Program-made: the position numbers and the translations under genes
NCBI GenBank assembly: GCA_020636775.1
Contig: JACJXF010000001.1
Location: forward strand, 124,001 to 188,000
Direction: 5' to 3'
Length of the DNA stretch: 64,000 bases
DNA from: Bacteroidales bacterium
Lineage (GTDB): Bacteria; Bacteroidota; Bacteroidia; Bacteroidales; GCA-2748055
The notes under the pieces: model-generated
Seen by the model: only the letters and a program-made list of their open reading frames with translations
Databases searched by the model: none
What the model was told of the DNA's origin: nothing
Shown: piece by piece, positions 16,803-26,015 of the stretch
How positions within the stretch are numbered: position 1 is the stretch's first letter
How the letters are laid out: each line of letters begins with the position of its first letter

Positions 16803-19800
16803 TTATATCCACCTGAGTAAAGCAAGCTCCTGCCTGTGTGCCAGAAGTTTATGTTTAGGGAAAATTCTGATCCCAAAATCAAAGATTCCGGCACTGGAGG
16901 GTGAAAACTCAATGTCGTACCAGGCTTTTGATCCTTCTTTTTTTGCCAGATTAAAATCGCGTTTTTCGGTAATCTTGGGTTTGTGATTTGGATTGTCCAT
17001 CTCTGCCACTACCAGCTCTACTCCAATCTCTTCCGCTTTTAGCGTTTTCAGATCCAGCACCAGCTGCGCATAGTAATGATTTCCCAGACAAACTATCTGG
17101 TTTTCCATCTGTGGATAGGTTATCGAAACGATTTCAATATCATTCCATGCATTGAGAATTTTCTTCTTCCAGCTTGCAATGATGGCTGCCATTTCAAAAT
17201 CTTTTTCCCTCATCTTAAGTGTTCGCTGATACAGAGGCTCGTAATACTGGTTAATATAATCCAGTAGCTGCCGGTTCATGGTGAATTCAGGACATACTTC
17301 GGTAATGGATTTCTGAATCATGCTTACCCATGCAGTAGGTACACCCTGTGCGTCTCTCTTGTAAAAGGCAGGAGTAATTTCGTTTTCTATAAGAGAGTAA
17401 ATCGTTTCGGCATCAAGCTTATCCTGGAAGTTCTGGTTATCATAGGCTCTTTCTTCATCCAAAGCCCAGCCTGCGCCCTCCCTGTAGCCCTCGGCCCACC
17501 ATCCATCAAGAACAGAAAAGTGAAGGTCTCCGTTCATAACCGCCTTTTCTCCGCTTGTGCCTGAAGCTTCGAGCGGTCGTGTTGGGGTATTCATCCATAT
17601 ATCCACTCCATGAAGCAACTTTTTGGCAAGAGCAATTTCATATCCCGGTATAAATAATATTTTACCCATAAATTCGGGCTTCCGGGATATCTCAACTATC
17701 ATTTTGATAAGGTCCTGACCCATTTTGTCCTGCGGGTGGGCCTTTCCGGCAAAAAATATCTGTACCGGCATAAAAGGATTGTTCAGGATGGCCGCAAGTC
17801 TTTCAAGGTCCATAAAAAGAAGATGCGCACGCTTATAGGTTGCAAACCTCCTTGCAAAACCAATGGTAAGTGCATTCGGGTCTAATTTTTCCTGAATCTC
17901 AACGATGGTTTTTGGATCTTCGTGTGACTTTATTGAATGATCGACAATAGAATCTTTTATATATTCAACCAGCTTCTTTCTTTCCTCGCTTTTAATTTTC
18001 CAGATTTCTGCCTGGTCAACCTCATTTATCTTAGCCCAGATTGATCGGTCCTCCTGCTTTTTATAAAAATCAGCATCCAGAGCACGGTGGTAAAGTTCGC
18101 GCCAGCTTTTCGATATCCAGGTAGGGATGTGCACTCCGTTGGTCACATATCCTATAGGGACTTCCTCCGGCAGGTATCCTGCCCACATATCTGCAAACAT
18201 ATCACGGCTTACAAATCCGTGAACTCTCGAAACTCCGTTAACTTCCTGAGAAAGGTTCACTGCGAGGCAGGACATCGAAAATTTTTCCCCTCCCGAATTA
18301 GGGTGCATCTTACCCAGATTCATCAGCTGGTTCCAGTTTATTTTAAGCCGGTCAGGGTAATGAGCAATATAGGCTCTCATCAGGTCCTCGGTGAAATAAT
18401 CATGTCCGGCCGGTACCGGAGTATGAGTAGTAAACAATGCGGAAGACCTCACGATTTCCAATGCTTCAGGATAGGTATGGTTTTTATCCTGAATATATTC
18501 ACGTAATCTCTCAAGGCCGGTAAATGCTGCATGTCCTTCATTACAATGATAGGTATCGGGATTTAGTCCGAGTGAGCGAAGTGCTCTTATTCCTCCAATA
18601 CCCAGCAGAATTTCCTGTTTCAGGCGATTTTCATTATCTCCTCCATATAACTGGTGGGTAATAGAACGATCGTGTTCCTGATTATCGTCAATGTCGGTAT
18701 CAAGGAGATATAATTTAACCCGACCCACATTCACCTGCCATATGCGTGCCCACAGGTCACGTCCCGGAAGAACAATTTTAATTTTCTTAAATTCACCTTT
18801 TTCGTCAAACAAAGGCTGAGCAGGTGTTTTGGAAAAAACCTGGGGCTCAGTTATAGCCATCTGTTCTCCGCCTACAGTCATCAATTGCTTGAAATATCCG
18901 TAACGGTAAAGAAATCCTATCCCGATTATTTTATAGTTATAATCACTGGCTTCCTTGAGGTAATCGCCTGCCAGCAGTCCAAGTCCGCCGGAGTATATTT
19001 TCAGGGAGTCATGGAGTCCGAATTCCATGCTGAAATATGCAACAGTAGGACCATCCTTTGGCTTTTCATCCATGTAGGATTTAAACTGCTGGTGCACTTT
19101 ATTCATGCGTGCCAGAAAATCTTTATCTGCATGAAGTTTATCCAGTTTTACAAAGGGTATTCTCTCAAGAAGCTCAAGGGGATTTTCCGCAACTTCTTTC
19201 CAGAGTTTCGGGTCAATGGATTCAAAAAGTTCAATAGCTTCCTGGTTCCAGCACCACCAGAGGTTTTTGCTCAATTCATCCAGTGGTTGTAAAGATTCAG
19301 GAAGAATCTGCTGTACCAGTACTCTTTTCCATTGAGGCGTGGCACCCAGATTAACTTCGAGCTGCGGAAGCTGTTCCACCCTTTCATGTTCCACGAAAAA
19401 GTCAACCCGTTCCATTACCTTGGTAAGAGCTGTATCGTAAGCCTGATAATAATAATCAATCAGGTTTGACCAGAGTGCAATTCTGGAAATGTCGAATGCT
19501 TTGTCGCGGGTATCTTTTACTGCTTTAGGAGTTTGATTAGCGACAGTTCGAATGGCATTACTGATGCCTTCTACCACATCCGTTTCATTAAAGTCATCGC
19601 GCTCAATAACAAAAATGCCATTTCCTGCATCCTTATAATTGTCTCTTGCCCAAAGGCCAAAACCAGACAGGCTTGTGGTAATGGTTGGTATATGAAATGC
19701 GAGGCTTTCAAGCGGAGTATAGCCCCATGGCTCATAGTAGGAAGGGAAAACAGTAAGATCAAAGCCAATCAGCAATTCGTAATAGGACATATTAAATATC

Positions 19801-21044
19801 CCATCGTTTCCGTTAAGTTGCGAGGGAACAAAAATTACTTTTACATCATCACCTTTTTGATTTTCAATACCAACTGTTTTCAGGCGGCCAAGAATGGGAT
19901 CATTTTCAACATAATGAAGGTTGTGCGTCAGATAATTTTCGCCTTGTATTTCTGCACCGCCTCCCTGCATTTTTTCAACCAAATCTTTGCGTGCCCCATA
20001 ATGGTTGGCAGGGATAAGAATAAATGCGAGAACTTTTTTCTTTAAAGAATCATCTCTTTTAAGTTTACCGAGGGAGTCGATAAGCACATCGATACCCTTA
20101 TTTTTAAACTCATACCTGCCGCTGTTTGCCAGGAGAAAGGTATCCTCACCATATTCTTCGCCCAATAAGGCAGAGGCAACTTCCAGAAGTTTCTTTCTGG
20201 CCTGTTTCCTTTTGGCCGGGAAGCCTGAATCGGAAGGTACAAAGCTATCTTCAAAACCATTCGGAGTAAGGATATCGACCTCTTTTTGCAGAAATTGAGC
20301 ACATTCACGTGCTGTAAGTTCACTAACAGTTGTAAAAGCATCTGCAAAACGAGCGGAAATTTTTTCCATGGATTGCTTTGAGGTGAGATTATATTCACCT
20401 GCTTTTACATCGCCGTTATATTCTTTAAGCTTGCTGTACAAAGGAAGCTGGTTTCCCGCTATGACTCTGCCAACAGCAGTAGCATGGGTGGTAAATACTG
20501 TTCCTGCCTGAGGAAGGGCATCATGCAGATAGAGGAGACCGGCACCCGTCATCCACTCATGAAACTGTGAAATAATTTTATCGCTTGGGGAAAGATGATA
20601 TTTGCAGTAGCTTTCAATAACCTGACCTGCAGCATATCCGAAGAGACTTGGCTCTACATAATCCCACTGACCTGCAATCGAATCGAGCTTATATAGTTCC
20701 CATAATTTGCTGAAGACTTCATCCTTCTTTGAAAAAAGGGTAGTGAAATCTACCAGAATTACCATGGGGTTTCCCTTTATTTTCCAACGGCCAATTCTTA
20801 CGCGAAGTCCTTCGATGGCAGCCTGCTGTTTCCATTGCGATAAGAGATTAACATCTTCAAGAAATTCAGGATGTTCTGAATCTTCCCTCCACACATCAGG
20901 TCCAATTGAAATAAACTTATCTCCAAATTCTTTTTGAAGCGAAAGTGCCTTAGTGGAAATGACAGTGTGAATGCCCCCCACCTTATTACAAACCTCCCAA
21001 CTTACCTCAAATATATAATTTGGGCTTAATCTATCATTAGTCAT
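16803..21044 (-). CDS. Glycogen synthase (GT3) fused to alpha-glucan phosphorylase (GT35)
   Basis: This 1413-residue protein has two enzymes in one chain. Residues 1 to about 550 are a eukaryote-type GT3 glycogen synthase: FEVSWEVCNKVGGIHTVIS (12-30) with the K-x-G-G sugar-nucleotide motif, and the acidic motif EPWGYTPLE (438-446). From about 585 a DUF3417-type start (LDELSKNLWWCWNQEAIELF) leads into an alpha-glucan phosphorylase. Its markers are YFSMEFGLHDSLKIYSGGLG, NEGHAAF, and the PLP-lysine region EASGTSGEKAVMNG. Synthase and phosphorylase catalyse opposite directions, so differential regulation is implied. It is the last gene of the four-gene operon. Large 'alpha-glucan family phosphorylases' of this architecture are known in Bacteroidota. 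Confidence 0.93.
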   Translation of the reverse strand: MTNDRLSPNYIFEVSWEVCNKVGGIHTVISTKALSLQKEFGDKFISIGPDVWREDSEHPEFLEDVNLLSQWKQQAAIEGLRVRIGRWKIKGNPMVILVDFTTLFSKKDEVFSKLWELYKLDSIAGQWDYVEPSLFGYAAGQVIESYCKYHLSPSDKIISQFHEWMTGAGLLYLHDALPQAGTVFTTHATAVGRVIAGNQLPLYSKLKEYNGDVKAGEYNLTSKQSMEKISARFADAFTTVSELTARECAQFLQKEVDILTPNGFEDSFVPSDSGFPAKRKQARKKLLEVASALLGEEYGEDTFLLANSGRYEFKNKGIDVLIDSLGKLKRDDSLKKKVLAFILIPANHYGARKDLVEKMQGGGAEIQGENYLTHNLHYVENDPILGRLKTVGIENQKGDDVKVIFVPSQLNGNDGIFNMSYYELLIGFDLTVFPSYYEPWGYTPLESLAFHIPTITTSLSGFGLWARDNYKDAGNGIFVIERDDFNETDVVEGISNAIRTVANQTPKAVKDTRDKAFDISRIALWSNLIDYYYQAYDTALTKVMERVDFFVEHERVEQLPQLEVNLGATPQWKRVLVQQILPESLQPLDELSKNLWWCWNQEAIELFESIDPKLWKEVAENPLELLERIPFVKLDKLHADKDFLARMNKVHQQFKSYMDEKPKDGPTVAYFSMEFGLHDSLKIYSGGLGLLAGDYLKEASDYNYKIIGIGFLYRYGYFKQLMTVGGEQMAITEPQVFSKTPAQPLFDEKGEFKKIKIVLPGRDLWARIWQVNVGRVKLYLLDTDIDDNQEHDRSITHQLYGGDNENRLKQEILLGIGGIRALRSLGLNPDTYHCNEGHAAFTGLERLREYIQDKNHTYPEALEIVRSSALFTTHTPVPAGHDYFTEDLMRAYIAHYPDRLKINWNQLMNLGKMHPNSGGEKFSMSCLAVNLSQEVNGVSRVHGFVSRDMFADMWAGYLPEEVPIGYVTNGVHIPTWISKSWRELYHRALDADFYKKQEDRSIWAKINEVDQAEIWKIKSEERKKLVEYIKDSIVDHSIKSHEDPKTIVEIQEKLDPNALTIGFARRFATYKRAHLLFMDLERLAAILNNPFMPVQIFFAGKAHPQDKMGQDLIKMIVEISRKPEFMGKILFIPGYEIALAKKLLHGVDIWMNTPTRPLEASGTSGEKAVMNGDLHFSVLDGWWAEGYREGAGWALDEERAYDNQNFQDKLDAETIYSLIENEITPAFYKRDAQGVPTAWVSMIQKSITEVCPEFTMNRQLLDYINQYYEPLYQRTLKMREKDFEMAAIIASWKKKILNAWNDIEIVSITYPQMENQIVCLGNHYYAQLVLDLKTLKAEEIGVELVVAEMDNPNHKPKITEKRDFNLAKKEGSKAWYDIEFSPSSAGIFDFGIRIFPKHKLLAHRQELALLRWI

Positions 21045-21065
21045 ATCTTATAAATTCAAATTATT

Positions 21066-22475
21066 TTATTTTTTGATTGTCTTTTTCCCTGTGGTTTTTG
21101 CAGGTTCCATTTTAATTTTAGCAGCTGCAACAGATTTAGTTTTTGCAGCAGGAGTTTTCTTTGAAGTAGTTTTGGCAGGAGTTTTCTTAACCGCTTTTTT
21201 CTTCAGTTGTTCAGCATATTGAATTATCAGGCTTTCCTTCTCATCAAGAAGTGCCCGGAGACGGGATACTTCGGGGTCATTATCAGAAACAGATGAACTG
21301 TTGAGTCGAATTTCAAAATCACTTAAAATATTCATGTAATTGATAAATGCATCATAAGGAGAACCAAAAGGATTGAAATATGAAAAATTCTCTCCGGCAG
21401 AAAAATATTTTGTGCTCATATAATAAAAATGGTCACTGATCTGCAGGTATTCAAAATCCTTGGATAATCTGGGATCCCCTACTGACTCTACTTTTTCGCG
21501 AAGCTCATAAAGTTTGTTAAAGGCCTGCCACTGAAGCTCGTTTCCAAGCCAGGCTGTCAGATCCCTCTCTTCATCGGCCCATGAGATAGCATTGGGAACA
21601 TGGACAGGAGCAATAGGCTGTAATGACTCTATAAGCTGTGATGGTGTACTGAAAGAAAATTTGGCAATTTTAAAAACGGCAGATGGAAATGCCTTGAGAA
21701 ATTCATGAATTCCTGTTTCCACTCCCTGGCGCTCACCGAAAGCTTCATAGTCCATAAACAGGTTCACTGTTTCCTCATTTTTATCGAGAGCTTTAAGCCA
21801 GGATGCAAATTTATCAGCAGTAAGCGGGAATTCTGCCCAGGAGCGGTCGGAAAAGCGAAAAGCTATATCATCACTCAGCTTGAAGTTCTTTAGAAGGACT
21901 TTAAGCTTGGGGTTAATAGCATTATAATACATGTAATTCGGACTCTTCCAGCCCAGAACATGCTTGGGACCTTCGGTAATAATCCCCTTATAACCCATAT
22001 CAGCCACCATGGCACCAATTTCATCAGAATAAATAAGTTCCGTATTTCTGAAAACACCAGGCTCAACCCCAAATAATTCCTTAATCTTTTGGCGGTGCTT
22101 CCCGACCTGTTTTTCAAATTCCGCTCTGTTGGTAAGCGAAGAAAGGCTGTGTGAATAGGTTTCGGAAAGGAATTCCACACATCCGGTTTTGGCAAGCTTT
22201 TTAAAACTCTCGAGCACTTCAGGAGCATAGAGCTCAAATTGATCAATGGCTGATCCTGAAATGGAATAGGCGACCCTGAACTTCCCTTCGTGCTTTTTAA
22301 TAAGATCAAGCATTATTTTGTTTGCCGGAAGATAGCATCTGTCGGCAACCTTGCGCATAATGCTTTCATTCATATAATCATCGTAATAGTAATGTTCTCT
22401 GCCGATATCAAAGAAGCGGTATCTCCTGAACCTGAAGGGCTGGTGAATCTGAAAATATAAACAAATTGTTCTCAT
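21066..22475 (-). CDS. GH57 alpha-amylase/4-alpha-glucanotransferase-like enzyme with Lys-rich tail
   Basis: This 469-residue glycoside hydrolase family 57 protein opens with the family motif LYFQIHQPFR (H11). The nucleophile region is FRNTELIYSDE (E146) and the acid/base region is FMDYEAFGERQ (D242). GH57 enzymes hydrolyse or transfer alpha-1,4-glucans. The last 46 residues (424-469) are low complexity, with 17 Lys, 8 Ala and 8 Thr, and resemble a histone H1-like tail. That tail is not part of the catalytic family. The gene lies between the synthase-phosphorylase fusion (21 bases away) and the GT4 gene, so a role in glycogen or maltodextrin turnover is likely. Confidence 0.92.
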   Translation of the reverse strand: MRTICLYFQIHQPFRFRRYRFFDIGREHYYYDDYMNESIMRKVADRCYLPANKIMLDLIKKHEGKFRVAYSISGSAIDQFELYAPEVLESFKKLAKTGCVEFLSETYSHSLSSLTNRAEFEKQVGKHRQKIKELFGVEPGVFRNTELIYSDEIGAMVADMGYKGIITEGPKHVLGWKSPNYMYYNAINPKLKVLLKNFKLSDDIAFRFSDRSWAEFPLTADKFASWLKALDKNEETVNLFMDYEAFGERQGVETGIHEFLKAFPSAVFKIAKFSFSTPSQLIESLQPIAPVHVPNAISWADEERDLTAWLGNELQWQAFNKLYELREKVESVGDPRLSKDFEYLQISDHFYYMSTKYFSAGENFSYFNPFGSPYDAFINYMNILSDFEIRLNSSSVSDNDPEVSRLRALLDEKESLIIQYAEQLKKKAVKKTPAKTTSKKTPAAKTKSVAAAKIKMEPAKTTGKKTIKK

Positions 22476-22502
22476 AGTGTAGACTTTCTTTAACCGGAAT
22501 AA

Positions 22503-23786
22503 TTATATTACTGATTTGTATACTTCGTTCACTTTTAGTGCGGCATTTTCCCACTTCATGTTTTCAACCTCTTCTTTTCCATAAACTTTGAACATGTCTG
22601 ACAAAGCACTGTAGTTCAGCAGACCATATATCGCATCTGCCATGGCATCTATATCCCAGAAATCGACCTTAAGGGCATACTGCAATACTTCAGAAACACC
22701 CGACTGGTGAGAAATGATGACCGGAACATTGGATTGCATAGCCTCAAGAGGAGAAATTCCAAAAGGTTCGGACACTGACGGCATTACGTAAACATCCGAA
22801 AGGGAAAACATTTTATAAACATCATCCCCTTTAAGGAATCCGGTAAAATGAAATTTGTTTGCAATCCTCAGAGAAGCAGCTCTCATAATCATTCTATTCA
22901 GCAGTTCACCACTTCCTGCCATTACAAAACGAACATTATCCATTTTCTGTAGGACCTTGTAGGCTGCCTCGACAAAATATTCAGGTCCTTTTTGGAGTGT
23001 CACCCTGCCAAGAAAGGTTACTATTTTATCATCCATATTTCTTTCAAGCACAAGCTTCTCAGCCTCATGCAAGGGTTCTACTGCATTATGAACTGTAACC
23101 ACCTTTTCAGGGTCAATACCATACTTTTCAATAATAGTATTGCGGGTAAGATTCGAAACGGCAATTATTTTGTCGGCAATTCTCATTCCCTTCATTTCGA
23201 TATCGAATACGGCAGGATTCACGCTTCCTCCGCTCCTGTCGAAGTCGGTGGCATGCACGTGAATAACAAGTGGCTTGCCGGAAACCCGTTTTGCAGCTAT
23301 ACCGGCAGGAAAAGTGAGCCAGTCGTGTGCGTGAATGATTTCAAAGTCGCCTTTTTCAGCAAGTGAGGCAGCTACTACAGCGTAATCTGCAATTTCCTGG
23401 TAAAGATTACTTCCATATTTTCCGGTAAAATGAAGCTTACCACTGAAATTTGTAAATACAAATGACCTTCCGGTCGTTTCAGCTTCCCTTACTGCAGTAT
23501 AATATTCATCAGGATCGGTATACGGGACTATTTTCGAATTAATCTCAATATATTCAATTTCCCTGAGAAAGGTTTCGTGGTTAATGAGTCGCCTGTCGAT
23601 AACCACATCGTTAGCACCCAGTATCCGCATACGGCTTTGATCCTCATCTCCGTATGCTTTTGGGACAACAAATTTTATTTTCATTCCGGGAATTTTGCTC
23701 ATTCCCTTGGTAAGACCGTAAGAAGCGGTTCCAAGTCCACCGGAAATATGGGGTGGAAATTCCCAACCAAACATTAGTACCTTCAT
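22503..23786 (-). CDS. Glycosyltransferase family 4, glycogen/starch-synthase-like
   Basis: This 427-residue GT-B protein starts MKVLMFGWEFPPHISGGLGTA, with the G-G-L-G loop typical of glycogen synthase-like GT4/GT5 enzymes. It has IIHAHDWLTFPAG in the N-terminal domain, GRVTLQKGPEYFVEAA at the start of the C-terminal domain, and the catalytic E-x7-E motif in SEPFGISPLEAM. It probably transfers glucose from a nucleotide sugar to a glucan, giving this locus a second synthase beside the GT3 fusion. An alternative is maltose-1-phosphate or other glucoside synthesis. It sits 27 bases from GH57 and 18 bases from the debranching gene. Confidence 0.88.
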   Translation of the reverse strand: MKVLMFGWEFPPHISGGLGTASYGLTKGMSKIPGMKIKFVVPKAYGDEDQSRMRILGANDVVIDRRLINHETFLREIEYIEINSKIVPYTDPDEYYTAVREAETTGRSFVFTNFSGKLHFTGKYGSNLYQEIADYAVVAASLAEKGDFEIIHAHDWLTFPAGIAAKRVSGKPLVIHVHATDFDRSGGSVNPAVFDIEMKGMRIADKIIAVSNLTRNTIIEKYGIDPEKVVTVHNAVEPLHEAEKLVLERNMDDKIVTFLGRVTLQKGPEYFVEAAYKVLQKMDNVRFVMAGSGELLNRMIMRAASLRIANKFHFTGFLKGDDVYKMFSLSDVYVMPSVSEPFGISPLEAMQSNVPVIISHQSGVSEVLQYALKVDFWDIDAMADAIYGLLNYSALSDMFKVYGKEEVENMKWENAALKVNEVYKSVI

Positions 23787-23804
23787 AGGCTTATCAGAGA
23801 TTAA

Positions 23805-25757
23805 TTATTGGTTTTGAGATTCCATTTTTTCTATCATTTCACCGATCCTCAGAACAGCAGCAACGCTCCATGCCTGTGATATCGATCCCCTCGGAGTATG
23901 TGGCGGGTCACCATCGTAAATTTCAGAGATGGATCCGATTCCATGCACCAGCATATCATCTTCGAAACCATGATATAATGTTTTTACATAAGATAATCCA
24001 TTCAGTTTGTAAATATCCAGATAGGCTTTAACATAATGTTCAAGCAGCCAGGGCCAGACAGTTCCCTGGTGATAAGCAGCATCACGGGCATTCTGGTCTC
24101 CTTCATAATATGGATTGTAGTTTTCATCTTTTGGGGAAAGCGTTCTTAATCCTTTTGGTGTTACCAGATAGCGCGCCAGTTTATCCAAAATACTTTTTTT
24201 CATGTCCTTTGTAATGGGAGTAAATGGCATGGCTGCTGCAATAACCTGATTAGGTCTTACGCTGAAGTCCTTGAAATCGCCATCCACATAATCAGCCAGA
24301 TAACCCAGTTTTTCATCCCAGAATGTCTCAATAAAGGATGCAGCAATTTTTTCAGGAAGATTTTTCCAGCTATTGACAAACTTTGTGTCTTTTGCCTTTT
24401 TTGCCCATTCCAGACAGGCACAAACAGCATTATACCATAGGGCATTAATTTCAACATCCATTCCCATTCTGGGAGTAACCGGACCTTTATCATTCACAGC
24501 ATCCATCCAGGTAAGGCTTTTCCCCTTCTCTCCGGCCCAGATCAGTGAATTTTCAATCATACGGATATTAAAGATAGTACCATCCCTGTATGAATTCAGA
24601 ATTTCGTTTATAGGGCCCTTATAGGTTTCCCAGATGTCTGTTTTTTTATCATATTTTTCATACTCCTGCAATGACCAGAAGAACCATAATGGAGCATCAA
24701 CCGAATTGAATGCAGGATTGTCATTATCTCCCATGTTTGGAAACAAACCGCCCTTCATTCTTCTGACCATGGTATCAATTACCGCTTTGGCTGTTTTGAT
24801 TTTTCCGGTGGTAAGAGTAATCCCCGGCAGAGAGATAAATGTGTCGCGCCCCCAGGTACCAAACCAGGGATAACCTGCTACAATCTCAGTGCGGTCATCC
24901 GTAAAAACGAGAAATTGTTCTGCCGAATTTACCAGACAGGATTTGAAACTGTCTCTGGGTATTCTTTTTGCTTTTCCCTTTTCATATTTTTCGGGCAAAG
25001 TTTCCGGCTTCTCAACCTCGCGGGTGCTTCCTGAAAAAATTATGCTTTCCCCTTTAGCAATGGTGCATTCAAAATATCCGGGAACAAACAGGTCTTCCTT
25101 GAAATCATAACCGCGTTTTTGCTCCTGCATGTATTCAATATCATAATACCAGTCGGGACAGGATATAAAATCCACCTTTTTGTTAAACTGCATGTAAAGC
25201 GGAGGCAGCTCCTCGTAAAGCTTTGAAACAATACCATTCTTCGCTTCCTGATATTTGGTATTGGCAAACATATTTGCCTTACTCAAAGCATGCATGTTCC
25301 TGAAAGCAAGAAATGGCTTAAATTTCAGCGCAGTGGGAGAAGTGGCTTCAGTCAGAGTGTATCGAATCAGTATCTGCTCTTCCTTTTCGACTAAGAGATA
25401 TTCCTTGGTCAGTACAACTCCTCCAACACGATAGGTAGTTACACCAACTGCTTCCGCTTCAAAATTACGCACATACTTGTGTCCCCTGGGAACATAAAGA
25501 TCCCCCTGATATTTGTGAATCCCCAGATTAAACTCCTGGTTATGCTGGATTACGGTAACGTCGAGCGTTGATAAAAGCACATGCTTATCTCCCGTTTTTG
25601 TACAGGGACAAACAAGCATCCCATGGTATTTCCTGGTGTTGCACCCAACTATGGTGGTGGATGAGTAAGATCCTGCACGGTTGGATCTTACAAATTCCTT
25701 GTCTAAGGAATATTCCAGATTAATTAACTTACTCTTGTCGAACTGTAAATATCCCAT
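23805..25757 (-). CDS. Amylo-alpha-1,6-glucosidase (glycogen debranching enzyme)
   Basis: This 650-residue protein has an N-terminal beta-rich domain (GDE_N type, about 15-230, with NRAGSYSSTTIVGCNTRKYHGMLV) and a C-terminal (alpha/alpha)6 catalytic domain. The latter shows AGYPWFGTWGRDTFISLPG, GLFPNMGDN, VDAPLWFFWSLQEY and AYHQGTVWPWLLEHY, as in eukaryotic debranching enzyme C-termini and bacterial GH133 proteins. It removes alpha-1,6 glucose branch stubs left after phosphorolysis. It is the first gene of the operon, with a promoter element about 104 bases upstream. Confidence 0.95.
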   Translation of the reverse strand: MGYLQFDKSKLINLEYSLDKEFVRSNRAGSYSSTTIVGCNTRKYHGMLVCPCTKTGDKHVLLSTLDVTVIQHNQEFNLGIHKYQGDLYVPRGHKYVRNFEAEAVGVTTYRVGGVVLTKEYLLVEKEEQILIRYTLTEATSPTALKFKPFLAFRNMHALSKANMFANTKYQEAKNGIVSKLYEELPPLYMQFNKKVDFISCPDWYYDIEYMQEQKRGYDFKEDLFVPGYFECTIAKGESIIFSGSTREVEKPETLPEKYEKGKAKRIPRDSFKSCLVNSAEQFLVFTDDRTEIVAGYPWFGTWGRDTFISLPGITLTTGKIKTAKAVIDTMVRRMKGGLFPNMGDNDNPAFNSVDAPLWFFWSLQEYEKYDKKTDIWETYKGPINEILNSYRDGTIFNIRMIENSLIWAGEKGKSLTWMDAVNDKGPVTPRMGMDVEINALWYNAVCACLEWAKKAKDTKFVNSWKNLPEKIAASFIETFWDEKLGYLADYVDGDFKDFSVRPNQVIAAAMPFTPITKDMKKSILDKLARYLVTPKGLRTLSPKDENYNPYYEGDQNARDAAYHQGTVWPWLLEHYVKAYLDIYKLNGLSYVKTLYHGFEDDMLVHGIGSISEIYDGDPPHTPRGSISQAWSVAAVLRIGEMIEKMESQNQ

Positions 25758-25860
25758 TTTGGAAATCAGTTTAAAATTTTTTAAAATCAGTTATAATAAG
25801 AACCTTAAAGCCCGTTATGGCATTAATTTAAGACATTATCCCGTCAAAAAATATATTCCG

Positions 25861-25868
25861 CAAAAGTA
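25861..25868 (-). promoter_or_regulatory. Putative -7 element for the glycogen operon
   Basis: On the - strand TACTTTTG matches TAnnTTTG exactly, about 104 bases upstream of the debranching-enzyme ATG. No clear TTG -33 box is seen at 19-21 bases. The rest of the 25758-26015 divergent region is AT-rich, with nothing else I can identify. Confidence 0.35.
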
Positions 25869-26015
25869 CAAATTATAACTGTAATAATTGCTCTTTACGC
25901 CAAGCTTAAAATGATGATTAACAATATACAAAATTAAACTTCGCATGTTCATAATATTTTGAATAAATTAGCGGACTATTTCATTTTAGCTCATACAAAC
26001 GAATTACTTAAAGAA

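Noticed and set aside
21066..21206. Contaminating or frameshifted 3' end of the GH57 gene
   Set aside because: The Lys-rich tail is in frame, ends in a normal stop and precedes the next gene by a usual gap. It is odd but not evidently an error.
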